Shown here: positions 41,431 to 50,577 of the stretch, in pieces
How positions within the stretch are numbered: position 1 is the stretch's first letter
How the letters are laid out: each line of letters starts with the position of its first letter
NCBI GenBank assembly: GCA_023393235.1
Contig: JAEWMH010000165.1
Coordinates: 1 to 52,794, forward strand
Length of the DNA stretch: 52,794 bases
Reading direction: 5' to 3'
DNA from: Bacillota bacterium
GTDB taxonomy: Bacteria > Bacillota > Bacilli > Paenibacillales > NBRC-103111
Notes under the pieces: model-generated
The model's input: only the letters and a program-made list of their open reading frames with translations
What the model was told of the DNA's origin: nothing
The model's database searches: none
Made by a program: the position numbers and the translations under genes

Positions 41431-43214
41431 GCTACGCCTCCGGTTCTCCATGCCTGTGTCTCATTCGTATGCCCCATCTGCTTGGCATATAGCTTCAAGT
41501 AATGCCCTTCGCAGGCCAGCAGCTCCTCATGCGTGCCCTGCTCGACAATTCCCCCCTCATGCATGACGATGATTTCATCGGCATTCTTAATTGTGCTTAA
41601 GCGGTGGGCAACCATGATAACCGTCCGTCCTTCCATATACCGCTCCAGCGCATCCTGTACGAGGGCCTCTGATTGAACGTCAAGCGCCGATGTGGGCTCA
41701 TCCAATAGCAGGATTGGAGCATTTTTCAAAATGCCTCTGGCGATGGTCAGCCGCTGCTTTTGGCCGCCGGACAGCAGAACCCCACGCTCCCCGATGGGAG
41801 TGCCGTAGCCTAGCGGCAGGTCCATAATGAATGCATGGGCATTGGCCATTTGCGCTGCCTCCACAATTTCCTCCATGGTGGCGCCAGGCTTGCCGTAAGC
41901 GATATTGTCCGCTACCGTCCCCGGGAATAAAAACGCATCCTGCGACACAAGGGACAGCTGCTCCCGCGCCTCCTCCAGGCACCAATGCTTAAGATCTTCA
42001 CCATACAGGCTTACACAGCCTGACTGCGGCTCACGAAAGCCGCAGATTAATTGAAGCATGGTGCTCTTACCGCTGCCAGAGCCGCCCACAAACGCTACTT
42101 TCTTGCCCGCCTCCACGCGGAAGCTGACTCCCTGCAAAATTTGCCTATCCTCGTTGTAGCCGAAGAACACGTCATCAAAAGCAATAACGTCACTTCCAGT
42201 TTCAGTTGGCGTCTTCGTGCGAAAGCTGCTGTGTCCCTCCTCCTCCACCTGTACTGCCAGCAGTTCACCTATCCGCTGCGCCGAAACAGAAGCACCGTAA
42301 AAATCGCCGATTGCAGATTGCACCATTGTCAATGGATTCACCAAATAGTTCAGGAGGAAAATAAAAGCCAGCAGGCTTCCTGTGGTCAGCTCGCCTGCAA
42401 AGGTAAGAAAACCGCCGTACACGGAGCAGCTTACAAGCGGAATCCAGCGAACCACGGAAAAAAGCGGGATAAGATAGGAATAACGCTTCTGTCGGAGTAC
42501 CGAGTACTTCAGGGCCATGTCGGAGCCTACGTCAAACCTTAGCTTCAGCTGCTCCTGCAGCCGGTATACTTTCTCGATATAGATGCCGCCGGTGGCATCC
42601 TGCGCAACCTCAGCCATCAGCTCCTTTCCTTCCTGCTCCCCCTTGTTATAGGAGCCGATAGGCTTACTTAAGTACGCAACAAGGTAGATGGTCAGCGGGA
42701 TCGAAGCCACTGCAGTAACAGACAGCTTCCAATTCAGAGAGGTTAAGTAACCGAAGGTTGCCAGAAACACAATGGTCTGATACAAGCAGTTTGGCAGCAC
42801 ATCCTGCATAAAGGTCTGTACCGTATTAACATCGCTGGTCAGCCTTGTCACGATCCGGCCGGACTGGCCGTCCAGATCGGCTATCCGCATATGCTCCAAG
42901 CGGCTTGAAACGGCATCCCGGACATCCCGCGCAAGAGAAAAGCCGAAACGCCCCGAATAGAAGCTGGAATAATACTTGGCGAGCACTGCTGCTGCGACCA
43001 GGAGAAATACAGAAAGAATCGTTTGGCTGCCCCACAGCCAGGCTCCGTTCATGGTTGAATCCGTTAAATATTGTATGGCATAGCCGGCAAGCACATCGGT
43101 GCCTGCGCTTACGAGGGAAGCTGCAATGCTGATTGTCATCCACAGCTTATACCGCCCTGCATAAGGTGCAATGACGCGAAATGATCCCCACTGAATGGGT
43201 TTTTTAGTCCTCAT
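41427..43214 (-). CDS. ABC exporter, membrane domain fused to ATPase
   Basis: 595-residue half-transporter of the ABC-B type. Six membrane helices lie in residues about 1-310. The ATPase domain follows, with Walker A VGGSGSGKSTML, signature LSGGQKQRLTIARG, Walker B ILLLDEPTSALD and H-loop VAHRLSTIK. ATG 43214 (MRTKKPIQWGSF) has GAGG 7 bases upstream; the earlier in-frame ATG is not supported. It overlaps the second ABC gene by 4 bp, so the two are expected to form a heterodimer. The substrate is not readable. An extended -10 (TGGTATAAT, about 43248-43256) lies upstream. Confidence 0.93.
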   Translation of the reverse strand: MRTKKPIQWGSFRVIAPYAGRYKLWMTISIAASLVSAGTDVLAGYAIQYLTDSTMNGAWLWGSQTILSVFLLVAAAVLAKYYSSFYSGRFGFSLARDVRDAVSSRLEHMRIADLDGQSGRIVTRLTSDVNTVQTFMQDVLPNCLYQTIVFLATFGYLTSLNWKLSVTAVASIPLTIYLVAYLSKPIGSYNKGEQEGKELMAEVAQDATGGIYIEKVYRLQEQLKLRFDVGSDMALKYSVLRQKRYSYLIPLFSVVRWIPLVSCSVYGGFLTFAGELTTGSLLAFIFLLNYLVNPLTMVQSAIGDFYGASVSAQRIGELLAVQVEEEGHSSFRTKTPTETGSDVIAFDDVFFGYNEDRQILQGVSFRVEAGKKVAFVGGSGSGKSTMLQLICGFREPQSGCVSLYGEDLKHWCLEEAREQLSLVSQDAFLFPGTVADNIAYGKPGATMEEIVEAAQMANAHAFIMDLPLGYGTPIGERGVLLSGGQKQRLTIARGILKNAPILLLDEPTSALDVQSEALVQDALERYMEGRTVIMVAHRLSTIKNADEIIVMHEGGIVEQGTHEELLACEGHYLKLYAKQMGHTNETQAWRTGGVA

Positions 43215-43367
43215 AGTGTAACCTCGTTCTTTAGGAAAGTTGTTCAAATTATACCAAGCCGTTTTTTGCAAATCCATTTTATTTTTTACTATAATGGAAC
43301 TTTATTCTTACCTTGTTCAAAACATTGAAGGTGCTGAATCAGCAGATTAAGGTTCAGCAAATTCCAA

Positions 43368-43395
43368 TTGACATTGGCTGCTTTTTTGGTATAAT
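43368..43395 (+). promoter_or_regulatory. Promoter of tRNA-Pro
   Basis: A perfect TTGACA (43368-43373), a 16-bp spacer and a perfect TATAAT (43390-43395) preceded by TGG. Confidence 0.85.
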
Positions 43396-43437
43396 AGTCT
43401 TTGTCGCTGTCCCGGGGTTGTCCCGGTGCAACATTGA

Positions 43438-43511
43438 CGAGACGTGGCTCAGCTTGGTAGAGCGCTTGCTTCGGGAGCAAGAGGTCGCAGGTTCAAATCC
43501 TGTCGTCTCGA
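43438..43511 (+). tRNA. tRNA-Pro(CGG)
   Basis: A 74-nt cloverleaf. CGAGACG pairs with CGTCTCG in the acceptor, CTTGC/GCAAG forms the anticodon stem around TTCGGGA (anticodon CGG, reads CCG), and the T arm CGCAGG-TTCAAAT-CCTG is regular. CCA is not encoded. Confidence 0.95.
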
Positions 43512-43525
43512 TACTGGAAATGCTT

Positions 43526-43567
43526 AGAGCCGTAAGGGTTAACGCCCTTGCGGCTCTTTTGTTTTTT
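43526..43567 (+). terminator. Intrinsic terminator of tRNA-Pro
   Basis: AGAGCCGTAAGGG pairs with CCCTTGCGGCTCT, followed by TTTGTTTTTT. Confidence 0.88.
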
Positions 43568-43580
43568 GCATTATTCAAAC

Positions 43581-43610
43581 AAAAAAGGAGCTTCGAATGT
43601 GGAAGCTCCC
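43581..43610 (-). terminator. Intrinsic terminator of the GH130-phosphoesterase operon
   Basis: On the minus strand GGAGCTTC pairs with GAAGCTCC and is followed by T6, just after the phosphoesterase stop. Confidence 0.88.
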
Positions 43611-43615
43611 TTTGC

Positions 43616-44551
43616 TTATTTATGAGGTTCCCGGCCCTCCACGTGCAAGGAGGAAACCATCGGGTCAATAGATATCCCGTTCCAACGGTTATGGAGAATA
43701 CCTGCATCAGCGGGAGTCACGTGCCGGTACTGGCCCTGCATGCCTTCGATTACGAACCCACCATCGCCGGTTATGTTCACAACCCCATGCAGGCCCACGT
43801 CATAGAGAATGATATCCTTTAACCCCGGGTACCGGTCATGCACATCCTGGGGATAGGGGTACAGCTCCTTCATCCCGTGCCAGATATAGGACATGGCATT
43901 CAGCGTATAGTACCAGATGCCGCCCACTTCCATGGCATGATGGCCATGGTCATGCCCATTCATACAGAGCAACACCTTACCGTTTGCGGTTCCTCTCTCC
44001 AGAACAGCCCGGACCTCCTCCCGGTTGGCGACTCCTCTTCGGGCAAAGCTGTTCACCAGACTATGATGGGAGAAAACGATGGCGTCACCGGTCCAGCTTT
44101 GCAGCTCTTTTTCCAGCCAAACGAGCTGCTCTGGAGGAAGATAAGGATAAGGGTCGGTTGTCCGGCTGTAGTTCCTCATTCCGTAAGGCTCGGCGACATC
44201 CGCTCTCTCGATATAGCAGGCGTCCAGGACAAGAAATTTGATGCTTCCTTTCACGAAGGAATAATACGAGCGGGGGATTCCGTAGAAGCCCAAAACGTTC
44301 TCCTGGGAAGAGCGGTCTGAATCATGATTGCCTATGACGTGATAACAGGGGACACCGGTCCGTTCCAGTTTCTCCAGCAAAAACCGGTTTTCTTCCGTAG
44401 GATAACACAGATCCCCGAGCTCAATGATGAAGTCGGGAGCCACCCGGGTGACTGTAGCCAAGAACTCCTCCAGCCGCTTTTCCCCGTCAGGAATTTTGTC
44501 ATAGTGCAAATCAGTGAATACCGCAAATCTAATCTTCTCCAGTACCCTCAC
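43616..44551 (-). CDS. Calcineurin-like metallophosphoesterase
   Basis: 311 residues. All dimetal ligands are present: D14-x-H16 (VFTDLHYD), D47 in ELGDLCYP, GNHD (N75-H76-D77), FSHHSLVN and the C-terminal NGHDHGHH. No signal peptide is seen, so it is probably cytoplasmic. The substrate is unknown. GTG 44551 is the most upstream start but its ribosome binding site is weak. It is 38 bp downstream of the GH130 gene, on the same strand and before a terminator, so it probably works on a product linked to that pathway. Confidence 0.9.
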   Translation of the reverse strand: MRVLEKIRFAVFTDLHYDKIPDGEKRLEEFLATVTRVAPDFIIELGDLCYPTEENRFLLEKLERTGVPCYHVIGNHDSDRSSQENVLGFYGIPRSYYSFVKGSIKFLVLDACYIERADVAEPYGMRNYSRTTDPYPYLPPEQLVWLEKELQSWTGDAIVFSHHSLVNSFARRGVANREEVRAVLERGTANGKVLLCMNGHDHGHHAMEVGGIWYYTLNAMSYIWHGMKELYPYPQDVHDRYPGLKDIILYDVGLHGVVNITGDGGFVIEGMQGQYRHVTPADAGILHNRWNGISIDPMVSSLHVEGREPHK

Positions 44552-44589
44552 CCGTTTCTATTCAGAGTCAATTCCGCATCAACAATCTC

Positions 44590-45816
44590 TTACTCCTTCC
44601 GCTTACCAACCTCGTCAAACTCCCGGATATACGCCACTAAGTCCTTGAAGTTAACCCAGGAGATACCCACCTTTTGATCCGCCGCGCCGTAAGACATGAC
44701 CAGATCCTCCCCTATGATAACGCCTCCAGTGGTGAACAGACAAGGTGTCGGATAATCCGAGGGGAGCTCCCACTCCCGTTCGGCGTACATGAGGCGATCG
44801 GAGCAGCGGTGGATCACCACCGGGAAATCGTCATCCTGCTCCCTTATGATCATGAAGGACTGGGTGTACCCAAACTGCACATCCTTCTTGGCATGATAAG
44901 GAACCAGCCATTCCCGATTCCCCAAAGCTAACGGCGGCCAGCTTGCCCCCACCCGGTTCTCCTCCCAGTCAAAAAGCGGGGAAGCCAGAAGCTTATGGAC
45001 CGCCCGGGGCGAAGCGAAATCCTCTATAGTCTCCGCAGCCGCCAAATAAATGGAGGGTTTGCCTGCCTCCGCTCCCCCTTCAAAGGGAAGGACATTCATG
45101 GGCCGATGCAGCATGACGTACTGCCATTTTCCCTTCACCTTCATTTTGTGGGGGAACAGGAAGACATCGCGGTTATCGCTGACATGCCCCTCTGTAAGCG
45201 GACCCACATACTGGAAGGCCTGTTCGTAATTCCTTTGCTTCAGCTCATCCAAATCCAGCTTGTAGAGAACACTGACCGTATCATTGGCCCGGGCCGCTTG
45301 AATAAACGGCTCCCCCCCATCCCCTTCGAATATCCAAGCCGGAACATATTCGAAACGCGTCTGCACCGGAGGCTGCTGGCTGCCAAGCCAGTATGGACCC
45401 GGGGGAAACGGGCGGCAGGCCACCGACACATACAGCTCCTCCCCGACATAAAAGATCCGCGGATCCTCTACACAGCCGTTGGCATAATTGCGCACCTTCC
45501 GGCCGTAAATGTCCGTGACATACAGCTCATGCTCGTCATAACCCAATGCCGGGGCGAGAGCGGGCCTGGAGAAGTCTGCGTCCCAGGTTTCCCCTGCATC
45601 CTTGCTTATGGCATAGCCCAAAAAAATCGGATAAGGATCGTGACATCCCTCCCTTCTTTTTTGCGCCCAAGGGCCGGTTGCCCGGAACAGCATATGAAGG
45701 TCATCCGAATCAGGGTCCTTAATAATAGCGGGGTTCAATACCATTTTTTCCGCCCACGCACACCCGGGGACAGGCTCAAGAGCCGGTTGGTTCAAATAGC
45801 GAAATTCTGGCTTCAT
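44590..45816 (-). CDS. Glycoside hydrolase family 130 protein, probable beta-mannoside phosphorylase
   Basis: 408 residues, a five-bladed beta-propeller type enzyme. The GH130 general acid lies in ANGCVEDPRIFYVGEELYV. RDVFLFP, YVMLHRPM and a late YGAADQKVG fit the family. GH130 members phosphorolyse or hydrolyse beta-mannosides; the exact linkage is not readable. ATG 45816 (MKPEFRYLNQP) has AGGAGG upstream, and the longer reading would overlap the divergent AraC gene. No signal peptide is seen, so substrates are probably imported. Confidence 0.88.
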   Translation of the reverse strand: MKPEFRYLNQPALEPVPGCAWAEKMVLNPAIIKDPDSDDLHMLFRATGPWAQKRREGCHDPYPIFLGYAISKDAGETWDADFSRPALAPALGYDEHELYVTDIYGRKVRNYANGCVEDPRIFYVGEELYVSVACRPFPPGPYWLGSQQPPVQTRFEYVPAWIFEGDGGEPFIQAARANDTVSVLYKLDLDELKQRNYEQAFQYVGPLTEGHVSDNRDVFLFPHKMKVKGKWQYVMLHRPMNVLPFEGGAEAGKPSIYLAAAETIEDFASPRAVHKLLASPLFDWEENRVGASWPPLALGNREWLVPYHAKKDVQFGYTQSFMIIREQDDDFPVVIHRCSDRLMYAEREWELPSDYPTPCLFTTGGVIIGEDLVMSYGAADQKVGISWVNFKDLVAYIREFDEVGKRKE

Positions 45817-45878
45817 AGCTCCTCCTGTGTTACATATTAAGTACAAACATATTTCAACTAAACGGGAGAGGGGGGACC

Positions 45879-46715
45879 GTGCCCGTGACGAAGTCAGGCC
45901 CACCCCAATGCAATGTTTTGTATGCCAATTATTTCACCCACACGAAGCCCCACTCCGTCCAGTACCAAAACGGACTGAACTCCTATCTGTTCCGGCTGCA
46001 GGCGGAAGGCACCTGCCGCGCCCTGGTGGCGGGCAAATACGAGACCATCGTGCCGGGGGACCTGCTCATCTATACCCCCGAAGAGCCCTATGAGCTTATC
46101 GTACAGCCGCGGAAGGCCCCGGAATCAGAGGACATCCAACCGGTTGCAGACTATTTCCTGATCGGCAACGGGAACTGGCTGGACGCCTGGTGGAAGGATA
46201 AAGGCCTGCCCGCCAAAACGAATATCGGCTTTGACGATACAGTCCTTACCTTGTGGAAGCATATCATCAGCGAGAAGAAAAAAGTGATGCACAATCAGGA
46301 GGAGATTATGGATTACCTCCTGCGGACATTTTGTCTGACCCTGGAGCAGGTCATCCGGCTTAAGCAGCGCACCAAAGGTGCGGATACCGCGTATCAGCTG
46401 AAGCAATATATCGAACGCCATGCCCACGAACCCCTCAGCCTGGAGCAAATCTCCGCCTCTGTGGGCCTAAGCGTCTCCCGCTGCTCCTACCTGTTCAAGG
46501 CTGCTTTTGGCCAATCGCTGTTTGCCTATTGTATCGATGTCCGGTTGAAGCTTGCGCAGCAGCAGGTGCTCTACAGCAATCAGGCCCTGGAGCAGATTGC
46601 CAACAAAACAGGCTTCCAGAGCTATCCCCACTTCTGCCGGGTGTTCCGCCAACGGTTCGGACATCCGCCGGGGGAGTACAGGCGCCTGTTCGGGTTCCGG
46701 TTCCAGGCGGATTGA
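45879..46715 (+). CDS. AraC-family transcription regulator
   Basis: 278 residues. The N-terminal half (about 1-150) is a cupin-like sensing domain (SYLFRLQAEGTCRALVAGKYE, IYTPEEPYELIV). The C-terminal 100 residues are two helix-turn-helix units: PLSLEQISASVGLSVSRCSYLFKAAFG and ALEQIANKTGFQSYPHFCRVFRQRFGHPPGEYRR. GTG 45879 follows GAGAGGGGGGACC. It is divergent from GH130 by 62 bp and is the likely regulator of that operon, probably sensing a sugar. Confidence 0.92.
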   Translation: MPVTKSGPPQCNVLYANYFTHTKPHSVQYQNGLNSYLFRLQAEGTCRALVAGKYETIVPGDLLIYTPEEPYELIVQPRKAPESEDIQPVADYFLIGNGNWLDAWWKDKGLPAKTNIGFDDTVLTLWKHIISEKKKVMHNQEEIMDYLLRTFCLTLEQVIRLKQRTKGADTAYQLKQYIERHAHEPLSLEQISASVGLSVSRCSYLFKAAFGQSLFAYCIDVRLKLAQQQVLYSNQALEQIANKTGFQSYPHFCRVFRQRFGHPPGEYRRLFGFRFQAD

Positions 46716-46731
46716 TACCCCCGCCTCCGGA

Positions 46732-48228
46732 TCAGCTCTCTACATACAAAACCTGATGCTCCTCCGCAAGCACGGCCTGCAGCTCCTCATACCCCACATG
46801 CTGGACGATGCCATCCCCATCCAGCGCCAGTGCAGCCGCGGCGGCAGCCGATTGTCCCAGGATCATAAAGACTGGCTCCATTCGGATCGAGCCGTAGGCC
46901 GCATGCGTAGCGGAGACACAGACCGGTACGATCAGATTGGTGCATTCCGCTTCCTTCGGGACCACCGCCCGGTAGCTGATGGGATAAGGGGCCTTTAATT
47001 TGATATAAAAGCCGCCCTCTGTGCTGACATGTCCGTCCTCATTCACATAGTATTGGGTGTGATGCGAATCCATGGCAAAGGAGCCCATGCCGATGGAATC
47101 CGGCACCGGGTTTTCCAGCCGGACCACATGCTCCGTCACTATATAATCACTTACCATTCTGCGGGACTCTCTGACGTAGAGCTGGGGAGTCCAATGGCCA
47201 GTCTCGGTAAATTCATCCCGGGGCAATCCCCACGGCTTATACACCGCCCGGATGTCCTCCGGCACACGCGGGTGGTTCTGGATGGTCCAGACATATCCCT
47301 GCTGATAAACCAGGTGTTCCCTCCAGATTTGTTCCCGTGTCCAGTAATCCGCCTCGGCATAGCTGTGGTTCATCCCGTTGTAGTCCGTGGAGATGCCACT
47401 GTTATTATTGGAATCCGTCTTATCCGGGGTGACCAGGTTCAACTTAAAGAACTTAGTGCTTTGCCCCTGCTCAATAGCCCGGAACAAAATTTCGTAATCC
47501 GCTTCGTTATACCCTTCCGGCTTTTCGATCTCTATGCGGTTGTCCGGATTATTCGTCAGACACATGCGGAAGTTATAGGCCTGCAGCTTGGTGTCCCCAT
47601 CGCCGATATCGCCGCCCCGGTCCGGATTCACACGCAGCAGCAAGCCACTTTCGGGCACCCCTTTGACCACATAGGGATCAATCCCGCCGGGCAGCTCATT
47701 GCCGGGATGAATGCCGTTTAAGGTCTCCCCGTATTGGGAATTGGACTCCCGGCCGACAAAATAGGCAACGCCGGATTTGCCCAGCAGATCCCCTTCATAC
47801 GTGGCGTCGATAAACACCTTGCCCCGGTAGATCTTCCCGGATTCCATACGGATGGATTGGATGGTGGCTCCACGCTTCTCCACCCCGCCGTTAAGCTCAA
47901 GCCGCTCCCCATACACAACATCGATGCTGTGTTCCGCCACAAACCCCTCCAGCACCTCAAGCGCTACCTTGGGTTCGAACAGCCAGCGTGCCCCGCCCTC
48001 CCCATATTTCCGGGCGATCCGCCGGTAAAACTCCAGGGACAAACCCCCGATGGCTTCCTTCATGCCTACATCCGTATCTCCCAACCCTCCGGTGGTCAAA
48101 CCGCCAATCCGGTTGCTGGGTTCGATTACAACTACAGTTTTGCCCATTTTTTTGGCTTGGACAGCCGCCATAATGCCTGCAGCCGTACCTCCGTAAATGA
48201 CAATATCCGCTTGTTTATCCTGTCCCAC
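46732..48228 (-). CDS. FAD-dependent oxidoreductase (FAD_oxidored family)
   Basis: 498 residues. The N-terminal FAD-binding loop is IVIYGGTAAGIMAAVQAKKMG, followed by EPSNRIGGLTTGGLGDTD, and the C terminus has GSIRMEPVFMILGQSAAAAA closing the site. Members often sit in carbohydrate-use clusters; the substrate is unknown. GTG 48228 has AGGAGG upstream. It converges with the AraC gene (16 bp between stops), so it is not in the same transcript as GH130. Confidence 0.9.
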   Translation of the reverse strand: MGQDKQADIVIYGGTAAGIMAAVQAKKMGKTVVVIEPSNRIGGLTTGGLGDTDVGMKEAIGGLSLEFYRRIARKYGEGGARWLFEPKVALEVLEGFVAEHSIDVVYGERLELNGGVEKRGATIQSIRMESGKIYRGKVFIDATYEGDLLGKSGVAYFVGRESNSQYGETLNGIHPGNELPGGIDPYVVKGVPESGLLLRVNPDRGGDIGDGDTKLQAYNFRMCLTNNPDNRIEIEKPEGYNEADYEILFRAIEQGQSTKFFKLNLVTPDKTDSNNNSGISTDYNGMNHSYAEADYWTREQIWREHLVYQQGYVWTIQNHPRVPEDIRAVYKPWGLPRDEFTETGHWTPQLYVRESRRMVSDYIVTEHVVRLENPVPDSIGMGSFAMDSHHTQYYVNEDGHVSTEGGFYIKLKAPYPISYRAVVPKEAECTNLIVPVCVSATHAAYGSIRMEPVFMILGQSAAAAAALALDGDGIVQHVGYEELQAVLAEEHQVLYVES

Positions 48229-48402
48229 GTTACCCCTCCTCCTTAATTCCCTTCCTTACAAATATGATTATAAATCTCCTGCAGAGGGGGCGTGAATGAT
48301 GGATCTTCCTTTTTCAGTTGATGGATCTTACTGTTTTTGCATTGATGCCTATATCCTGCTAAGGTAGAGGAAATAGGAGGAAACCCATAAGGAGGTTTGA
48401 CC

Positions 48403-49137
48403 ATGAGAGTGAGAATTATTGGACGCTGGGGCGCTTATCCCGCTGCAGGGGAAGCCAGTGCCTCTTACCTGCTGGAGGCGGGGGATCAACGGCTTCTGCT
48501 GGACTGCGGCAGCGGAGCCTTAAGCGTGCTGCAGCGTTTTGTTCCCCTGAGCGAGCTGTCAGCGGTCGTCATCAGCCATCACCACCACGACCATGTGGCC
48601 GATTTGGGCTGTCTGCAGTATGCCTGTTTGGTGGAAACCGACCTGATGCAGCGGCGCCAGCCGCTGCGGATTCTGCTGCCGCGGGAGAAGGAGGGGGATT
48701 GGCCGTTGAAGGAAATGAAAGGGTCCTTTGCGGAGGGAATTTCCCATACCGCCAGCCTGACGGAGGAAAGCGGGCTAAGTCTCCGTTTTTTCCAGACGGA
48801 CCATGACGGCTATTGCCTGGGGATGAGGATTGAAGCAGAGGGCAGGGTGCTGGTATATACAGCCGATACCCGCTATAACGAGACGCTGCTGCCATGGCTT
48901 CAGGACGCAGACCTGCTCATCGCCGAAAGCTCCTTTTATAACGGGCAGGAGGCGGCGCGCTATGGACATATGACAGCTGCGGAGGCAGGCAGGCTGGCAG
49001 CCAAGGCTGGAGCCAAACGCCTGGTGCTCACCCACCTCCCCCATTTTGGGGAGCTCAGCCAGCTCCGGGAAGAGGCCGCAGCCGAATTCAGCGGGGAGAT
49101 TATTCTCCCTGAACCCGGGATGCAGCTCACCGTTTAA
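48403..49137 (+). CDS. MBL-fold metallo-hydrolase (RNase Z/YhfI-like)
   Basis: 244 residues. The metal motif HHHHDH is at 59-64 (VVISHHHHDHVADLG), with the later ligands in YTADTRYNE, AESSFY, HMTAAEAG and LVLTHLPHFGE. The start GRWGAYPAAGEASASYLL resembles YhfI-type proteins. The substrate is unknown. ATG 48403 has GGAGG 7 bases upstream; an in-frame TTG at 48397 is less likely. It is followed by a terminator. Confidence 0.9.
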   Translation: MRVRIIGRWGAYPAAGEASASYLLEAGDQRLLLDCGSGALSVLQRFVPLSELSAVVISHHHHDHVADLGCLQYACLVETDLMQRRQPLRILLPREKEGDWPLKEMKGSFAEGISHTASLTEESGLSLRFFQTDHDGYCLGMRIEAEGRVLVYTADTRYNETLLPWLQDADLLIAESSFYNGQEAARYGHMTAAEAGRLAAKAGAKRLVLTHLPHFGELSQLREEAAAEFSGEIILPEPGMQLTV

Positions 49138-49139
49138 AC

Positions 49140-49180
49140 AAAAATCCGCAAGAGCGCCAGGGCTCTGCGGATTTTTTTGT
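49140..49180. terminator. Bidirectional intrinsic terminator
   Basis: AAAATCCGCAAGAGC pairs with GCTCTGCGGATTTT, and T7 follows on the plus strand. It also serves the convergent acyltransferase gene. Confidence 0.88.
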
Positions 49181-49201
49181 GAGGCTTGCGGGCGGCACTC
49201 T

Positions 49202-50302
49202 TTATTTCGCCACCGTTAAATGCTGATCGGCAGCCGGATTGCGCATCCGTTTGCCACGGGTGGTTACACCCAGCTTACCTACTATAAACTCCCCCGCCGG
49301 GTGGCGAGTCAGCAGGTAGGTGGAAACCATGGACAGCACTAGCGCCGATACGGACAGATACAGGATATAAACCGATAGATTCCAATGCACACGGATGCCC
49401 TGGGGCAATACCTTGAATGCCTTATGCAGAACCGCAATGAAGAAAACATGAAGCCAGTAAATGCCGAAGGAATAGGAACTCACCGTTTCCAGCCACCGGG
49501 GAACAATCCGTGCCTTAGAAGCCAGCGCGAAGATAAAGAAACAAAGCAGCACCGTATACACCAGCACATCCACACGTTTGGAGCCAAACGGGAACATGCC
49601 TGTTTGTGCCGACAGAAGCACTGCTGCCGCTCCCGCCGCGCTTCCAATAAAAAGGTACAGCCTGTACGGACTCAGCTTGCGCCGGTACCAATCCAGATTC
49701 TGCCCCACATGGCAGGCCAGCACATAATAGAAAATCCAGGCGAAGAAGGGCAGCCACCATACGCTGACGGGAAGCGGAACCTTTTTCCAAAGAAGGGCAA
49801 CGATCAGTAAATACCCCGCATTGACCAATAACGAATAAGGCAGCAGTCTCCGGAAAGGAATGGTCTTCACCATTCTGTGAAAACCCATATGGAGCAGATA
49901 GAACTGGAAGATAATCAATATGAAATATCCGTGGAATTGCCCCAGCACGATATTCTGCCATATTTTCACCAGCAGGGTCCCGAAGGAGCCCTCAATGGCG
50001 CAGGCCAGCGCTGCATAAAAAACGCCCATTATGACATAAGGAACGAGAATGTACTTGGTTCTTTTCACCAAAAAACCCTCCGGTGTACCCTGAGGGTAAG
50101 CATGGGACAGGACCAAGGCGGAGATAAACACAAACATAGGTGTGCCAAACAACAAAAGCTCCGTCACTGTTTTCCATACGTTGAGGGTCAGTCCGCTTTC
50201 TGTATCCAGAAAGGGGTACCAGTTCAAGGATGAGGAGATGGAATGGCCCAGAACAATACTTAAACAAGCTATGGCCCGGAGGAAAAAAACTTCCCTGATC
50301 AT
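49202..50302 (-). CDS. Acyltransferase family 3 membrane protein
   Basis: 366 residues with about ten membrane helices. The N-terminal REVFFLRAIACLSIVLGHSI holds the conserved Arg and His of the family (R-x10-H type). Members O-acylate cell-wall or exported glycans; the acceptor here is unknown. The C-terminal tail is basic (TTRGKRMRNP). ATG 50302 has GGAGG upstream. Confidence 0.9.
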   Translation of the reverse strand: MIREVFFLRAIACLSIVLGHSISSSLNWYPFLDTESGLTLNVWKTVTELLLFGTPMFVFISALVLSHAYPQGTPEGFLVKRTKYILVPYVIMGVFYAALACAIEGSFGTLLVKIWQNIVLGQFHGYFILIIFQFYLLHMGFHRMVKTIPFRRLLPYSLLVNAGYLLIVALLWKKVPLPVSVWWLPFFAWIFYYVLACHVGQNLDWYRRKLSPYRLYLFIGSAAGAAAVLLSAQTGMFPFGSKRVDVLVYTVLLCFFIFALASKARIVPRWLETVSSYSFGIYWLHVFFIAVLHKAFKVLPQGIRVHWNLSVYILYLSVSALVLSMVSTYLLTRHPAGEFIVGKLGVTTRGKRMRNPAADQHLTVAK

Positions 50303-50577
50303 AAAACCTTGCGCCTCCTCTAAACGGTTTTTCTAAAAATCTCTACTTTCCAATTGGCTTGATGCATATGGGGACCCCCTCTATTATTGTTACATTTTGT
50401 ATCATGAATGGAATTATTTCTCTTTCATTTGATACATTATGTATCTGGATGTATAGTTTGTCAATACTTTTTCGTGTATTTAGTTCCTCCTACCCAGCCA
50501 ATTGCCTCCTGCGTGGTTATAATGTAATGATGCGGTTGTACAAGCTTCAATCATTCACCGGAAGGAGTGATTTACCT

